From: Rhodopseudomonas pentothenatexigens
GTDB taxonomy: Bacteria > Pseudomonadota > Alphaproteobacteria > Rhizobiales > Xanthobacteraceae
Reading direction: 5' to 3'
Assembly: GCF_900218015.1 (NCBI RefSeq)
Contig: NZ_UFQQ01000006.1
Span: forward strand, 1-64,000
Length of the DNA: 64,000 nt
Position numbers and translations under genes: made by a program. This document shows positions 27,334-36,389 of the stretch, piece by piece. The notes under the pieces were generated by a model that made no database searches, was not told where the DNA came from, and saw only the letters and a program-made list of their open reading frames with translations. Each line of letters opens with the position of its first letter. Within the stretch, counting starts at the first letter, position 1.

Positions 27334-28248
27334 TTACACCGGATCCCAGTTGAATATGTCGGCGGAGCGGTCGAGCTTGTAGAACGAGCCCTTCAGCGCC
27401 GGCATGCCGTGCTCGGCGAGGCTTTCGCAGGTCCAGCCGCCGTCGCGGTGCACCGAGCGGATCGGGCGCGACTGGCCCATCAGGAAGATCTCGTTCATCC
27501 GCACCGCGAAGATCTGGCCGCTGACGTCCTTGGCGGCGTCGCCGAGCAGATACACCGACAGCGGCGCGATCTTCTCCGGGCCCATCTGCTGCATCCGCGC
27601 GACGCGGGCCTTCTCGGCCTCGGTCTCGGTGGGGATGGTGCCGATCAGCCGGCTCCAGGCGAACGGTGACACGCAGTTGGAACGGACGTTGAAGCGGTTC
27701 ATGTCGAGTGCGATCGACTTCGACAGGCCGACGATGCCGAGCTTGGCAGCGGCGTAGTTGGCCTGGCCGAAATTGCCGATCAGCCCCGAGGTCGAGGTGA
27801 AGTGCACGAACGAGCCGCTCTCCTGCTCGCGGAACAGCCGGGCGGCGGCGTGGCTGACGTAGAACGTGCCCATCAGGTGTACCTTGATCACCTGCTCGAA
27901 CGCATCGATGCTCATGCGGTGGAAGATCGCGTCGCGCAGGATACCGGCGTTGTTCACCACGCCGTCGAGCTTGCCGTAGGTGTCGACCGCCTGCTTGACG
28001 ATCTTGCTGGCGGGAATCGCCTCGGCGACGGTCTCGAAATTCGCGACCGCGGTGCCGCCTTCCTTCTTGATCTCCTCGACCACCTGCTCGGCCGGCGAAG
28101 CGTCGGTGCCGGAGCCGTCGGAGGCGACGCCGGGATCGTTGACGACCACCTTGGCGCCTTCGCGCGCCGCGAGCAGCGCGATCTCGCGGCCGATGCCGCG
28201 CCCCGCGCCGGTGACGATGATGACTTTTCCGTCCAGTGCCTTGGCCAT
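27334..28248 (-). CDS. SDR-family (3R)-hydroxyacyl-CoA dehydrogenase-like protein
   Basis: This is a 304-residue SDR starting MAKALDGKVIIVTGAGRGIG. It has NNAGILRD, the catalytic Ser in FTSTSGLIGNFGQ and Tyr/Lys in NYAAAKLGIVGLSKSIALD. The ND pair in VVVNDPG and the extra 50 C-terminal residues match the dehydrogenase unit of peroxisomal-type multifunctional enzyme 2 (HSD17B4-like). It probably oxidises a 3-hydroxyacyl-CoA. It is followed by a palindromic repeat and, further upstream on the same strand, by the thiolase-like and DUF35 genes at 28472-30030, which may form the same functional unit. Confidence 0.85.
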   Translation of the reverse strand: MAKALDGKVIIVTGAGRGIGREIALLAAREGAKVVVNDPGVASDGSGTDASPAEQVVEEIKKEGGTAVANFETVAEAIPASKIVKQAVDTYGKLDGVVNNAGILRDAIFHRMSIDAFEQVIKVHLMGTFYVSHAAARLFREQESGSFVHFTSTSGLIGNFGQANYAAAKLGIVGLSKSIALDMNRFNVRSNCVSPFAWSRLIGTIPTETEAEKARVARMQQMGPEKIAPLSVYLLGDAAKDVSGQIFAVRMNEIFLMGQSRPIRSVHRDGGWTCESLAEHGMPALKGSFYKLDRSADIFNWDPV

Positions 28249-28299
28249 GTTGTTGTTTCCGTTGTTGGCGTTTGGTCGTTGATGGTGCCGCTGCATTCA

Positions 28300-28441
28300 C
28301 CTCTCCCCGCGCGCGGGGAGAGGTCGACCGGCGAGCGTGAGCGAAGCCGGGCGGGTGAGGGGGCGCTTCCACGCGGCCGAGCGGCTCAGACTCGTGGAGG
28401 CACCCCCTCACCCCAACCCTCTCCCCGCACGCGGGGAGAGG
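28300..28441. repeat. Palindromic intergenic repeat, family E
   Basis: This element begins CCTCTCCCCGCGCGCGGGGA and ends AACCCTCTCCCCGCACGCGG, GGAGAGG. Between them are GGGTGAGGGGGC and CACCCCCTCACCCC arms. It separates the SDR and thiolase-like genes. The second family E copy is at 38292-38491. Confidence 0.8.
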
Positions 28442-28471
28442 GAGCGCGCCTCACGGCGCCGATAGTCAGAA

Positions 28472-29611
28472 CTACTTCTCGTTGGTGAAGATGATCGTGC
28501 CGGAGGCCGCGAACATGCCGCCGACGCCGTGGCAGACCGAGATCTTCGCGCCTTCCACCTGTGCCGGCGCAATGCCGCGCATCTGCCGGACGCTCTCCTG
28601 CAGCGCGTACATGCCGTACATGCCCGAGTGCATGTAGGACAGGCCGCCGCCGTTGGTGTTGAGCGGCAGCTTGCCGCCGGGGCGGGTGTTGCCGTCGGCG
28701 ATGAATTGGCCGGTTTCCTCATAGGGCATGAAGCCGAGGTCGCCGAGGCCGAACAGCGGCAGGTGCGCGAACGCGTCGTAGATCATCAGATGATCGACGT
28801 CGCTGTGGCTGATGCCGGCCTCGCGGAACGCGGTCGGGCCCGCCACCTTGAAGGCCCGCGAGGAGTTGAAGGTCTCCATCTGGCTGACCATCGGGGTCTC
28901 GACGCTCTCGCCGGTGCCGAGCACATAGACCGGCTTGTGCGGGAAGTCCTTGGCGCGATCGGCCGAGGTCATGATCAGCGCGCCGCCGCCGTCGGTGACG
29001 AGGCAGCACTGCAAGAGGCGGAACGGATAGGCGATCATCCGCGAGTTGAGCACGTCCGCGACGGTGATCGGGTCCTTCATCATCGCGCGCGGATTCTTCG
29101 CCGCCCATTCGCGCTGCACCACCGCCACCGAGGCGATCTGCTCGTGGGTGATGCCGTGGGTCTTCATGAAGCGCAGCACAGGAATCGGGAACTGGCTCGG
29201 CGGCCCATAGATGCCGTAGGGCGCTTCGAACTGGCCCTGCAGGCTGTCGGCCTGGAACGAGCGCGGCAGCTTGCCGATCATCGACTTGCCGCTTTCGGCG
29301 TGGGTGATCAGCACGGTCTTGCACAGCCCGGCCTCGATCGCCGCGGCGGCGTGGCGGACGTGCAGCATGAACGAGCAGCCGCCGACCGAGGTGCCGTCGA
29401 CCCAGGTCGGGGTGATGCCGAGATAGTGGGCGATCTGCTGCGGCGTCTCGACCGCGGTGGCGATGCCGTCGATGTCCGACAGCTTCAGCCCGGCGTCGGC
29501 GATCGCGTTGAGCGCGGCGTCGGCGTGGAGCTGGATCTGCGACATGTCGGGAATGACGCCGAGCTTGGTGGTCTCGGCGGCGCCGACGATAGCAACCTGA
29601 TTGCGACGCAT
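28472..29611 (-). CDS. Thiolase-like acyl-CoA enzyme paired with a DUF35 protein
   Basis: This 379-residue protein of the SCP2-thiolase/lipid-transfer group begins MRRNQVAIVGAAETTKLGVI. Candidate active-site segments are VGGCSFMLHVRHAAAAIEAG with Cys79, GGGLSYMHSGMYGMYALQES with a conserved His, and VCHGVGGMFAASGT near the end. Members paired with a DUF35 partner include true thiolases and retro-aldol lyases such as the Ltp2/ChsH2 system of steroid breakdown. The reaction here is therefore C-C cleavage of an acyl-CoA by one of these two routes. Its ATG (29611) lies six bases after the DUF35 stop region, so the two genes are translated together. Confidence 0.85.
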   Translation of the reverse strand: MRRNQVAIVGAAETTKLGVIPDMSQIQLHADAALNAIADAGLKLSDIDGIATAVETPQQIAHYLGITPTWVDGTSVGGCSFMLHVRHAAAAIEAGLCKTVLITHAESGKSMIGKLPRSFQADSLQGQFEAPYGIYGPPSQFPIPVLRFMKTHGITHEQIASVAVVQREWAAKNPRAMMKDPITVADVLNSRMIAYPFRLLQCCLVTDGGGALIMTSADRAKDFPHKPVYVLGTGESVETPMVSQMETFNSSRAFKVAGPTAFREAGISHSDVDHLMIYDAFAHLPLFGLGDLGFMPYEETGQFIADGNTRPGGKLPLNTNGGGLSYMHSGMYGMYALQESVRQMRGIAPAQVEGAKISVCHGVGGMFAASGTIIFTNEK

Positions 29612-29616
29612 GGTGC

Positions 29617-30030
29617 TTACCCCTTCGCCGGACGGAATTGCGGAAGGGTGAGATTGTCGTCGATGGTCTGGAAGGTGACTTCCAGCTTCATGTCGAGCTC
29701 GAGCGCTTCTGGAGTCTGCGGACACTCCAGGATGTTGCTCATCATCCGCGGGCCTTCTTCGAGCTCGACCACCGCGATGGCGTAGGGCTCGGTGAAGCCG
29801 GCCGCCAGCGGGCGATGATTGATCACGTAGGAATACAGGGTACCCTTGCCGGAAGCCTTGAACACGCTGACCTCGCGTGAGCCGCATTTCGGGCAGAACG
29901 GGCGGGGCGGGAAGTACGCGTGGGCGCAGGAATCGCAGCGCTGAAGCCGCAGTTCGCCTTGCTTGGCGCCGTCCCAGTAGTGCTGGGTTTCCGGAGTGAT
30001 CTTGGGACGTGCGCGTGCGGGTTCAGCCAT
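29617..30030 (-). CDS. DUF35 / zinc-ribbon OB-fold protein, partner of the thiolase-like enzyme
   Basis: This 137-residue protein has an N-terminal helix, a rubredoxin-like zinc ribbon with four Cys (CDSC at about 32-35 and CPKC at about 46-49) in the pattern CDSCAHAYFPPRPFCPKCGS, then an OB-fold acyl-CoA-binding domain (GTLYSYVINHRP, EPYAIAVVELEEGPR). Proteins of this family (ChsH2/DUF35) pair with a thiolase-fold subunit and are needed for its activity. It is the first gene of the minus-strand pair, five bases before the thiolase-like gene. Confidence 0.88.
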   Translation of the reverse strand: MAEPARARPKITPETQHYWDGAKQGELRLQRCDSCAHAYFPPRPFCPKCGSREVSVFKASGKGTLYSYVINHRPLAAGFTEPYAIAVVELEEGPRMMSNILECPQTPEALELDMKLEVTFQTIDDNLTLPQFRPAKG

Positions 30031-30090
30031 GTCTTAGTTTTCTCCCTGAGCTGGCTCGTGGGCCCATCGGTTGTGGCGTCTTGATGCGAT

Positions 30091-30131
30091 ATCGCCCCGC
30101 CAGCGTCAACACGCGCAGAGCGCGGGGCGAT
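30091..30131. repeat. Perfect 10-bp inverted repeat in the divergent promoter region
   Basis: ATCGCCCCGC (30091-30100) and its exact complement GCGGGGCGAT (30122-30131) flank a 21-base loop, in the gap between the divergent DUF35 and amidase genes. It may fold in the leader RNA of the DUF35 operon or be a DNA-level site. It is not a family A-E repeat. Confidence 0.5.
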
Positions 30132-30146
30132 GCGCGTGAATTGTAT

Positions 30147-30159
30147 TCCGCAAAGCGGA
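30147..30159. promoter_or_regulatory. Possible IclR-type operator palindrome
   Basis: TCCGC-AAA-GCGGA within GTATTCCGCAAAGCGGACAA forms a short exact dyad with the look of IclR-family sites (TTCCGC...GCGGAA-like). It lies between the divergent DUF35/thiolase-like genes and the amidase genes. No IclR gene is in the window, so the regulator is unknown. Confidence 0.35.
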
Positions 30160-30322
30160 CAATCGTCGCGCCCGAGCGATGCGCCGGGCGCGGGGCCGAA
30201 GCCACCGCGGCGGCGGATGGCAAAGCCTGACTTTCCGCGCTACTGAATAAGCCGACGATCCTCATCTGCGATCGAGGCGTGCCGCGGCGCGCTGCCGATC
30301 GGCTCGCAGCGGAATGACCAGC

Positions 30323-31672
30323 ATGACCCGACATCCTACCCTCGCCGCCCTGGCGGCCGATCTCGAAGCCGGCCGCACCACCGCCCGCAAGCTGGTGGAG
30401 GACTGTCTGGCGCGGATCGCCGATCCGGCCGGCGAGGGCGCGCGCGCTTTCATTCACGTCGACCGCGACGCCGCACTGCAGGCGGCGGATGCGATGGACA
30501 AGCTGCGCGCCGCCCGGGCGGCGCCGTCGCCGTTCGCCGGCATTCCGATCTCGATCAAGGATCTGTTCGACATCAAGGGCCAGGTGACCCGCGCCGGGTC
30601 GCGCGCGCTCGACGACAATCCGCCGGCCGACAGCGATGCGCCCGCGGTGGCGCGGCTGCGGCGCGCCGGCTTCGTGGTGATCGGCCGCACCAACATGACC
30701 GAGTTCGCCTATTCGGGCATCGGCATCAATCCGCACTACGGCACGCCGAAAGCCGTCTATCGCCGCGACGTCGGCCACGTGCCGGGCGGCTCGTCGTCGG
30801 GCGCGGCGGTCTCGGTGGCCGACGCCATGGCGCATGCCGGGCTCGGCACCGACACCGGTGGCTCGTGCCGCATCCCCGCAGCGTTCAACGGCATCGTCGG
30901 CTACAAGCCGTCGCAATATCGCGTGCCGCGCGAAGGCGCGGTGCCTCTGTCGTTCTCGCTCGACAGCATCGGGCCTCTGGCGCGCAGCGTCGCATGCTGT
31001 GCCACGCTGGATGCGATCCTCGCCGACCAGCCGGTGGGGCCGCTGGTTGCCCGCCCGCTGAAAGGCATGCGGATCGCGGTGCCGACCACGGTGGCGCTCG
31101 ACGATCTCGATGCCGCCGTTACTGCCGCGTTCGACCGCGCGTTGAAGACGTTGTCGAGCCACGGCGCGATCATCGAGAAGATCGAGGTGCCGGAATTCGC
31201 CGAAGTCGCGCCGCTCGGCGCCAAGGGCGGCTTCCCGGCGGCCGAGAGCTACGCCTGGCACCGCTATCTGATCGTCGCGCAGGGCGACGTCTACGATCCG
31301 CGGGTGCGCGCGCGCATCCTGCGCGGCGAGACCCAGAGCGCCGCCGACTACGTCGATCTGGTGAACGCGCGCAAATCGCTGATCGCGCGCGCCTCGGCGC
31401 GGCTGGCGCCGTACGACGCGGTGGCGATGCCGACCACGGCGATCGCCGCGCCGACCATTGCCGAGCTGGCGGACGACAAGGCGTTCACCAAGGCCAATCT
31501 GCTGACGCTGCGGAACTGCACGCTGATCAACATGATCGACGGCTGCGCCATCTCGCTGCCGTGCCACCAGGACGGCGAGCCGCCGATCGGGCTGATGCTG
31601 GCAGGGGTGAACGGCGCCGACCGCGAGATCTTCGAGGTCGCCGCCGGCCTGGAGGCGGTGATCCGTGGTTGA
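30323..31672 (+). CDS. Amidase (amidase-signature family)
   Basis: This is a 449-residue amidase-signature hydrolase. The Ser-cisSer-Lys triad region is clear: Lys in IPISIKDLFDI (about residue 77), the Gly/Ser-rich GHVPGGSSSGAAVSVADAMA (about 151-170), and the nucleophile Ser in GTDTGGSCRIPAAFNGIVGYK (about residue 179). It cleaves an amide C-N bond in the cytoplasm. I choose ATG 30323, since GGAA lies about nine bases upstream, while ATG 30314 directly abuts that sequence. The DUF2848 gene overlaps its 3' end by 8 bp, so both form an operon. The substrate is unknown; such pairs are common in amide or ureido-acid catabolism. Confidence 0.88.
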   Translation: MTRHPTLAALAADLEAGRTTARKLVEDCLARIADPAGEGARAFIHVDRDAALQAADAMDKLRAARAAPSPFAGIPISIKDLFDIKGQVTRAGSRALDDNPPADSDAPAVARLRRAGFVVIGRTNMTEFAYSGIGINPHYGTPKAVYRRDVGHVPGGSSSGAAVSVADAMAHAGLGTDTGGSCRIPAAFNGIVGYKPSQYRVPREGAVPLSFSLDSIGPLARSVACCATLDAILADQPVGPLVARPLKGMRIAVPTTVALDDLDAAVTAAFDRALKTLSSHGAIIEKIEVPEFAEVAPLGAKGGFPAAESYAWHRYLIVAQGDVYDPRVRARILRGETQSAADYVDLVNARKSLIARASARLAPYDAVAMPTTAIAAPTIAELADDKAFTKANLLTLRNCTLINMIDGCAISLPCHQDGEPPIGLMLAGVNGADREIFEVAAGLEAVIRG

Positions 31673-32351
31673 TCTCACCTTCACGCTCGACGCTGCCGGC
31701 AGCCGCACCCAGCTGACGCTGCCGATCACCACTGCGGTGATCGCCGGCTGGACCGGGCGCGATCCGGTGGCGCGCGATCACCACATCGCCGAGCTCGAAG
31801 CGCTCGGCATTGCGCGGCCCGCATCGACTCCGATCTACTACCGCGTCGCCGCGGCGCGGCTCACCACCGCGCCGACGATCGAAGTTTCGGGCGGCGAGTC
31901 GTCGGGCGAGGTCGAGTTCGTGCTGATCGGCCATCAGGGCCGCATCCTGGTCGGCGTCGGCTCCGATCACACCGACCGCAAGGTCGAGGCGTATGGCGTC
32001 ACCGTGTCGAAGCAGATGTGCGACAAGCCGCTGGCGCCCTCGCTGTGGGAGTTCAGCGAGGTCGAGCCGCATTGGGATCGCATCGTGCTGCGGTCCTACG
32101 CCGCGATCGGCGGGACGCGCGTGCTGTACCAAGAGGGCACGCTCGATGCGATGCTGCCGGCGCGCGACCTGATCGCCCGCGGCTTCGGCGGCGGCACCCT
32201 GCCGGACGGCACCGCGCTGTTCGGCGGCACCTTCGCCGCCAAGGGCGGCATTCGCCCGGCGTCGCGGTTCGAGTTCGAGATCGACGATCCTGTGCGCGGC
32301 CGCATCATTCGCCACGGCTATGACGTGGTGGAGCTGCCGATATTGGGGTGA
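31665..32351 (+). CDS. DUF2848 protein (FAH-like fold), GTG start
   Basis: This 228-residue soluble protein belongs to the DUF2848 family. It starts at GTG 31665, inside the end of the amidase gene (8-bp overlap). Typical segments are VEFVLIGHQGRILVGVGSDH, DRKVEAYGV and KQMCDKPLAPSLWE. The fold is thought to resemble fumarylacetoacetate hydrolase, but no enzyme activity is established. The overlap with the amidase makes a joint pathway likely, perhaps processing the acid released by the amidase. Confidence 0.8.
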   Translation: MVDLTFTLDAAGSRTQLTLPITTAVIAGWTGRDPVARDHHIAELEALGIARPASTPIYYRVAAARLTTAPTIEVSGGESSGEVEFVLIGHQGRILVGVGSDHTDRKVEAYGVTVSKQMCDKPLAPSLWEFSEVEPHWDRIVLRSYAAIGGTRVLYQEGTLDAMLPARDLIARGFGGGTLPDGTALFGGTFAAKGGIRPASRFEFEIDDPVRGRIIRHGYDVVELPILG

Positions 32352-32382
32352 ACGTGGCGAGGTAAGCGCCATCACCACCACC

Positions 32383-32494
32383 GTCATTCCGGCGCGCCGC
32401 CAGGCGCGAACCCGGAATCCCGGGGTTGTGACGAAGGCTGGCGGCGCAGAACAGCCCGGGGTTCCGGGTTCGCGCTCCGCGCACCCCGGAACGA
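32383..32494. repeat. Palindromic intergenic repeat, family A
   Basis: This 112-bp element opens GTCATTCCGGCGCGCC and closes GCGCACCCCGGAACGACG, with inner arms CCCGGAATCCCGGG and CCCGGGGTTCCGGG. It lies between the convergent DUF2848 and thioesterase genes. Confidence 0.83.
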
Positions 32495-32523
32495 CGATGC
32501 TAGTCGGTCAGGAGTGCAGCCTT

Positions 32524-32967
32524 TCACTCCTTCGCCTTGATCACGCTGAAGCTGCCGTTGGCGCGGGCGCAGCGGGTGCCGTCTGCGGTGACGAAGCATT
32601 GCGCGACGCACAGCTTGGCTCCGACCTTGATCACCTCCGGTTCGATCTGTAGCCATTGGCCGATCTTGGCGGGACCGATGAAGTCGATCGCCAGCGACGC
32701 CGTCAGCAGCCGCGCGCCGCCGCCGAGCTTCAGCCCGCAACTGTAGCCCATCGCATTGTCGGCCAGCGCCGTGATCAGCCCGCCATGGGCGAGGCCGCGC
32801 GAATTGGTGTGGCACTCGCGAATCCGCAAGCCCAGCATCACCGCCTCCGCGGTTGTCTTGGCATAGAGCGGCTCCCACGGCGCGGTGAGCGGGCTCGAAC
32901 GGGCATGACGAATGAATCCTGCGGGAATGCCGTCGGTCCCGGTGGTGTCGGTCGGATCGGTGGTCAT
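32524..32967 (-). CDS. PaaI-type hotdog-fold thioesterase
   Basis: This is a 147-residue hotdog thioesterase translated from ATG 32967. The signature RGLAHGGLITALADNAMGYS places Gly-His-Gly-Gly and the downstream acidic Asp as in PaaI/YbgC relatives. GARLLTASLAIDFIGPAKIG and the C-terminal CARANGSFSVIKAKE complete the fold. It hydrolyses an acyl- or aroyl-CoA, substrate unknown. Upstream in-frame ATGs (up to 33108) encode Arg/Pro-rich sequence without homology. It stands alone between two palindromic repeats. Confidence 0.85.
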   Translation of the reverse strand: MTTDPTDTTGTDGIPAGFIRHARSSPLTAPWEPLYAKTTAEAVMLGLRIRECHTNSRGLAHGGLITALADNAMGYSCGLKLGGGARLLTASLAIDFIGPAKIGQWLQIEPEVIKVGAKLCVAQCFVTADGTRCARANGSFSVIKAKE

Positions 32968-33125
32968 GCGCCTCGTCGCTCGCCTCGCTGCATCAACCGC
33001 CTTTAGACCGCACCGCAACACTGCCGGCAACGCCGACAAAGTTTGAAGTGCGGTTTGAAAGGGTGTTTGAAACGGCCGGCAGGGGGCGCTCTGATTGCAC
33101 GGCTGCATTCGACAGCCTGGCGTTC

Positions 33126-33270
33126 GTCATTCCGGGGCACGCGCGTCAGCGCGTGAGCCCGGAATCCATAACCACAGCCCTGATTAGAGCTTGCGGAGGT
33201 TCGATCGTCCCAGAACACATGCGCAGGGCTTATGGATTCCGGGCTCGCGCTCCGCGCGCCCCGGAATGAC
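33126..33270. repeat. Palindromic intergenic repeat, family A (long)
   Basis: This 145-bp copy opens GTCATTCCGGGGCACGCGCG and closes GCTCCGCGCGCCCCGGAATG, AC. Its loop is longer than in other copies and contains CCCGGAATCCATAA and TTATGGATTCCGGGC arms. Confidence 0.85.
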
Positions 33271-33308
33271 AATGGCTAAGCCGTGAATGGCGGCGGCTCT
33301 GCGTCGCC

Positions 33309-34511
<1,203 letters not shown>

Positions 34512-34577
34512 TTACGGGACCGTCACGGAGCCGTCTAGCCGCCGTCGGATGTCTAGCAGCTATTACGCTGCGGTCTC

Positions 34578-34607
34578 TTGCAATGATGGTTATAACCTAT
34601 AACAATG
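34578..34607 (+). promoter_or_regulatory. CouR-type operator in the pobA-tarP intergenic region
   Basis: The 15-bp dyad GTTATA-ACC-TATAAC (34589-34603) is perfect in its 6-bp arms and also contains the exact palindrome GGTTATAACC. It has the same arm sequence and spacing as the site in the couA promoter (38622) and resembles that near couR (47896). A TTGCAA -35-like hexamer lies at 34578. I infer control of tarP, and possibly of divergent pobA, by CouR. Confidence 0.7.
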
Positions 34608-34651
34608 CGCCCCAAAGGCCGATTGAAGCCGACCAAAGGGAGTGAAGCTCG

Positions 34652-35662
34652 ATGAGGAAGACTCTGCTCGCGCTGCTGCTTGCCGCCAGCGTGACGCCGG
34701 CGCTTGCGCAGGACAAGACCGTCAATTGGAAGGTCTCGTTGTGGGTGCCGCCGGCCCATCCGCTGGTGCCGGCCACCAAGGCCTGGGCCGAGGACATCCA
34801 GAAGGCGTCCGGCGGCACCATCCGGATGACCGTGTTCCCGTCCGAACAGCTCGGCAAGGCGTTCGACCATTACGACATGGCGCGCGACGGCATTGCCGAC
34901 GTCACCTACGTCAATCCCGGCTATCAGCCCGGCCGCTTCCCGATCGTCTCCGCCGGCCAGCTTCCGTTCGTGTTCAAGGACGGCAAGAAGGGCACGCTGG
35001 CGCTGAACGAGTGGTACCACAAATATGCCCCGACCGAGATGAAGGACACCAAGCTGTGCTTCGCCTTCATCCACGATCCGGGCGCGTTGCACGGCAAGAA
35101 GAAGGTGCTGCTGCCGTCCGATATGAGCGGCCTGAAGGTGCGGCCGGCGCAATCCACCATCGGCGAAATGGTGAAGCTGTTCGGCGGCACCAACGTCCAG
35201 GCCTCGGCGCCCGAATCGCGCGACGCGCTGGAGCGCGGCGTCGCCGACGAGATCACCTTCCCGTGGGGCTCGGTGTTCCTGTTCGGCATCGACAAGGTGG
35301 TCAAGTATCACATGGACGTGCCGCTCTACACCACGGTGTTCACCTACAATATCGGGCTGAAGGCCTACAACGCACTGTCGGACGCACAGAAGAAGATCAT
35401 CGACGATCACTGCACGCCGGAATGGGCCTCCAAGGTCACCGACCCCTGGACCGATTTCGAGGCCAACGGCCGCACCAAGATGAAGGCGTTGAAGGACCAT
35501 GAAGTCTATCCGCTGACCGACGCCCAGCTCGCCGAATGGAAGAAGGCGACCAAGCCGCTGCGCGACAGCTGGGCCGAGCAGGTCAAGAAGTCCGGCGGCG
35601 ACCCCGCTGCGATCGAGGCCGAGCTGCAGAACGCTCTGAAGAAGTACGACGCGGGGTTGTGA
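34652..35662 (+). CDS. tarP: TRAP transporter substrate-binding protein (aromatic acids)
   Basis: This is a 336-residue periplasmic DctP-type binding protein. The first 19 residues (MRKTLLALLLAASVTPALA) are a clear Sec signal peptide with AxA cleavage before QDKTVNWK. The mature part shows WAEDIQKASGGTIRMTVFPS and a DALERGVADEITFPWGSVFL region typical of the family. Placed with tarQ and tarM downstream, in the order known for the R. palustris TarPQM system, it delivers p-coumarate and related hydroxycinnamates to the membrane subunits. GGGAG precedes the ATG. A CouR-type palindrome lies 49 bp upstream of the start codon. Confidence 0.9.
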   Translation: MRKTLLALLLAASVTPALAQDKTVNWKVSLWVPPAHPLVPATKAWAEDIQKASGGTIRMTVFPSEQLGKAFDHYDMARDGIADVTYVNPGYQPGRFPIVSAGQLPFVFKDGKKGTLALNEWYHKYAPTEMKDTKLCFAFIHDPGALHGKKKVLLPSDMSGLKVRPAQSTIGEMVKLFGGTNVQASAPESRDALERGVADEITFPWGSVFLFGIDKVVKYHMDVPLYTTVFTYNIGLKAYNALSDAQKKIIDDHCTPEWASKVTDPWTDFEANGRTKMKALKDHEVYPLTDAQLAEWKKATKPLRDSWAEQVKKSGGDPAAIEAELQNALKKYDAGL

Positions 35663-35673
35663 GCTTCTCCGCG

Positions 35674-35769
35674 GTCATTCCGGGATGCGCGCATCGCGCG
35701 CAGACCCGGAATCTCTGACCCACGATCGAGATTCCGGGTTCGCTCGCTGCGCGAGCGCCCCGGAATGAC
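35674..35769. repeat. Palindromic intergenic repeat, family A (between tarP and tarQ)
   Basis: This 96-bp element opens GTCATTCCGGGATGCGCGCA and closes GAGCGCCCCGGAATGACG. It sits in the only wide gap of the tarPQM operon, so it may set RNA stability and separate the binding-protein level from that of the membrane subunits. Confidence 0.83.
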
Positions 35770-35809
35770 GTTTCATCGTGACTGACGCAGTCGCAACGAT
35801 CGAGCCCCG

Positions 35810-36382
35810 ATGATTTCCCCTCCCGACGACAAGCTTCGTGATCGGCTGCCTGGCGCGCTGACGACGCGGCGCTTCGCCAGCGACGGCATGGACCGTTTCA
35901 TCGACGCGATCGAATGGATCGCCGCGTTCTTCGTCGGCATCGTCGCGCTCAACACCTTTCTCGCGGTGTTCATGCGCAAATTCTTCGCGGTGACGATCCC
36001 GGACTACTACAATTTCGGGCAGTTCATGCTCGGCGTGCTGATCTTCTGGGGCATCGCGGCGACCAGCTATCGCGGCAGCCACATCACCGTCGATCTGCTG
36101 TGGGCGGCGGCGTCGCCGCGCTGGCAGCGCATCATCGACATCTTCGCCACGCTGGTGCTGCTGTTCGTCGTCACCGTGCAGACCTACACGCTGTTCGACA
36201 AGGTGGTGACCACCAGGGCCGACCACATCGTCACCATGGATCTGCAGATCCCGATCTGGCCGTTCTACCTGCTGGCTTGGCTCGGCGACGTCTCCGCCGT
36301 GCTGCTGATCGCGATCCGAACCTTCCGGCTGATCTTCCATCCGGAGCAGATGCGCGAAGTGCGCATGAAGCCGGTGGAGTAG
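35810..36382 (+). CDS. tarQ: TRAP transporter small membrane subunit (DctQ-type)
   Basis: This 190-residue protein has four hydrophobic helices (for example FIDAIEWIAAFFVGIVALNT and LLAWLGDVSAVLLIAI) and the typical DctQ segment SYRGSHITVDLLW. It forms the membrane complex with the large subunit in Na+ or H+ driven uptake. The start at 35810 has a poor ribosome-binding site. An internal ATG at 35888, just before the first helix, is an alternative. It is separated from tarP by a repeat, and the next gene follows after 7 bp. Confidence 0.88.
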   Translation: MISPPDDKLRDRLPGALTTRRFASDGMDRFIDAIEWIAAFFVGIVALNTFLAVFMRKFFAVTIPDYYNFGQFMLGVLIFWGIAATSYRGSHITVDLLWAAASPRWQRIIDIFATLVLLFVVTVQTYTLFDKVVTTRADHIVTMDLQIPIWPFYLLAWLGDVSAVLLIAIRTFRLIFHPEQMREVRMKPVE

Positions 36383-36389
36383 GGCTGCG

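Noticed and set aside
28300-28441. CRISPR-like repeat array
   Set aside because: The repeats are single palindromic elements with no regular spacers, and no cas genes are present in the window.
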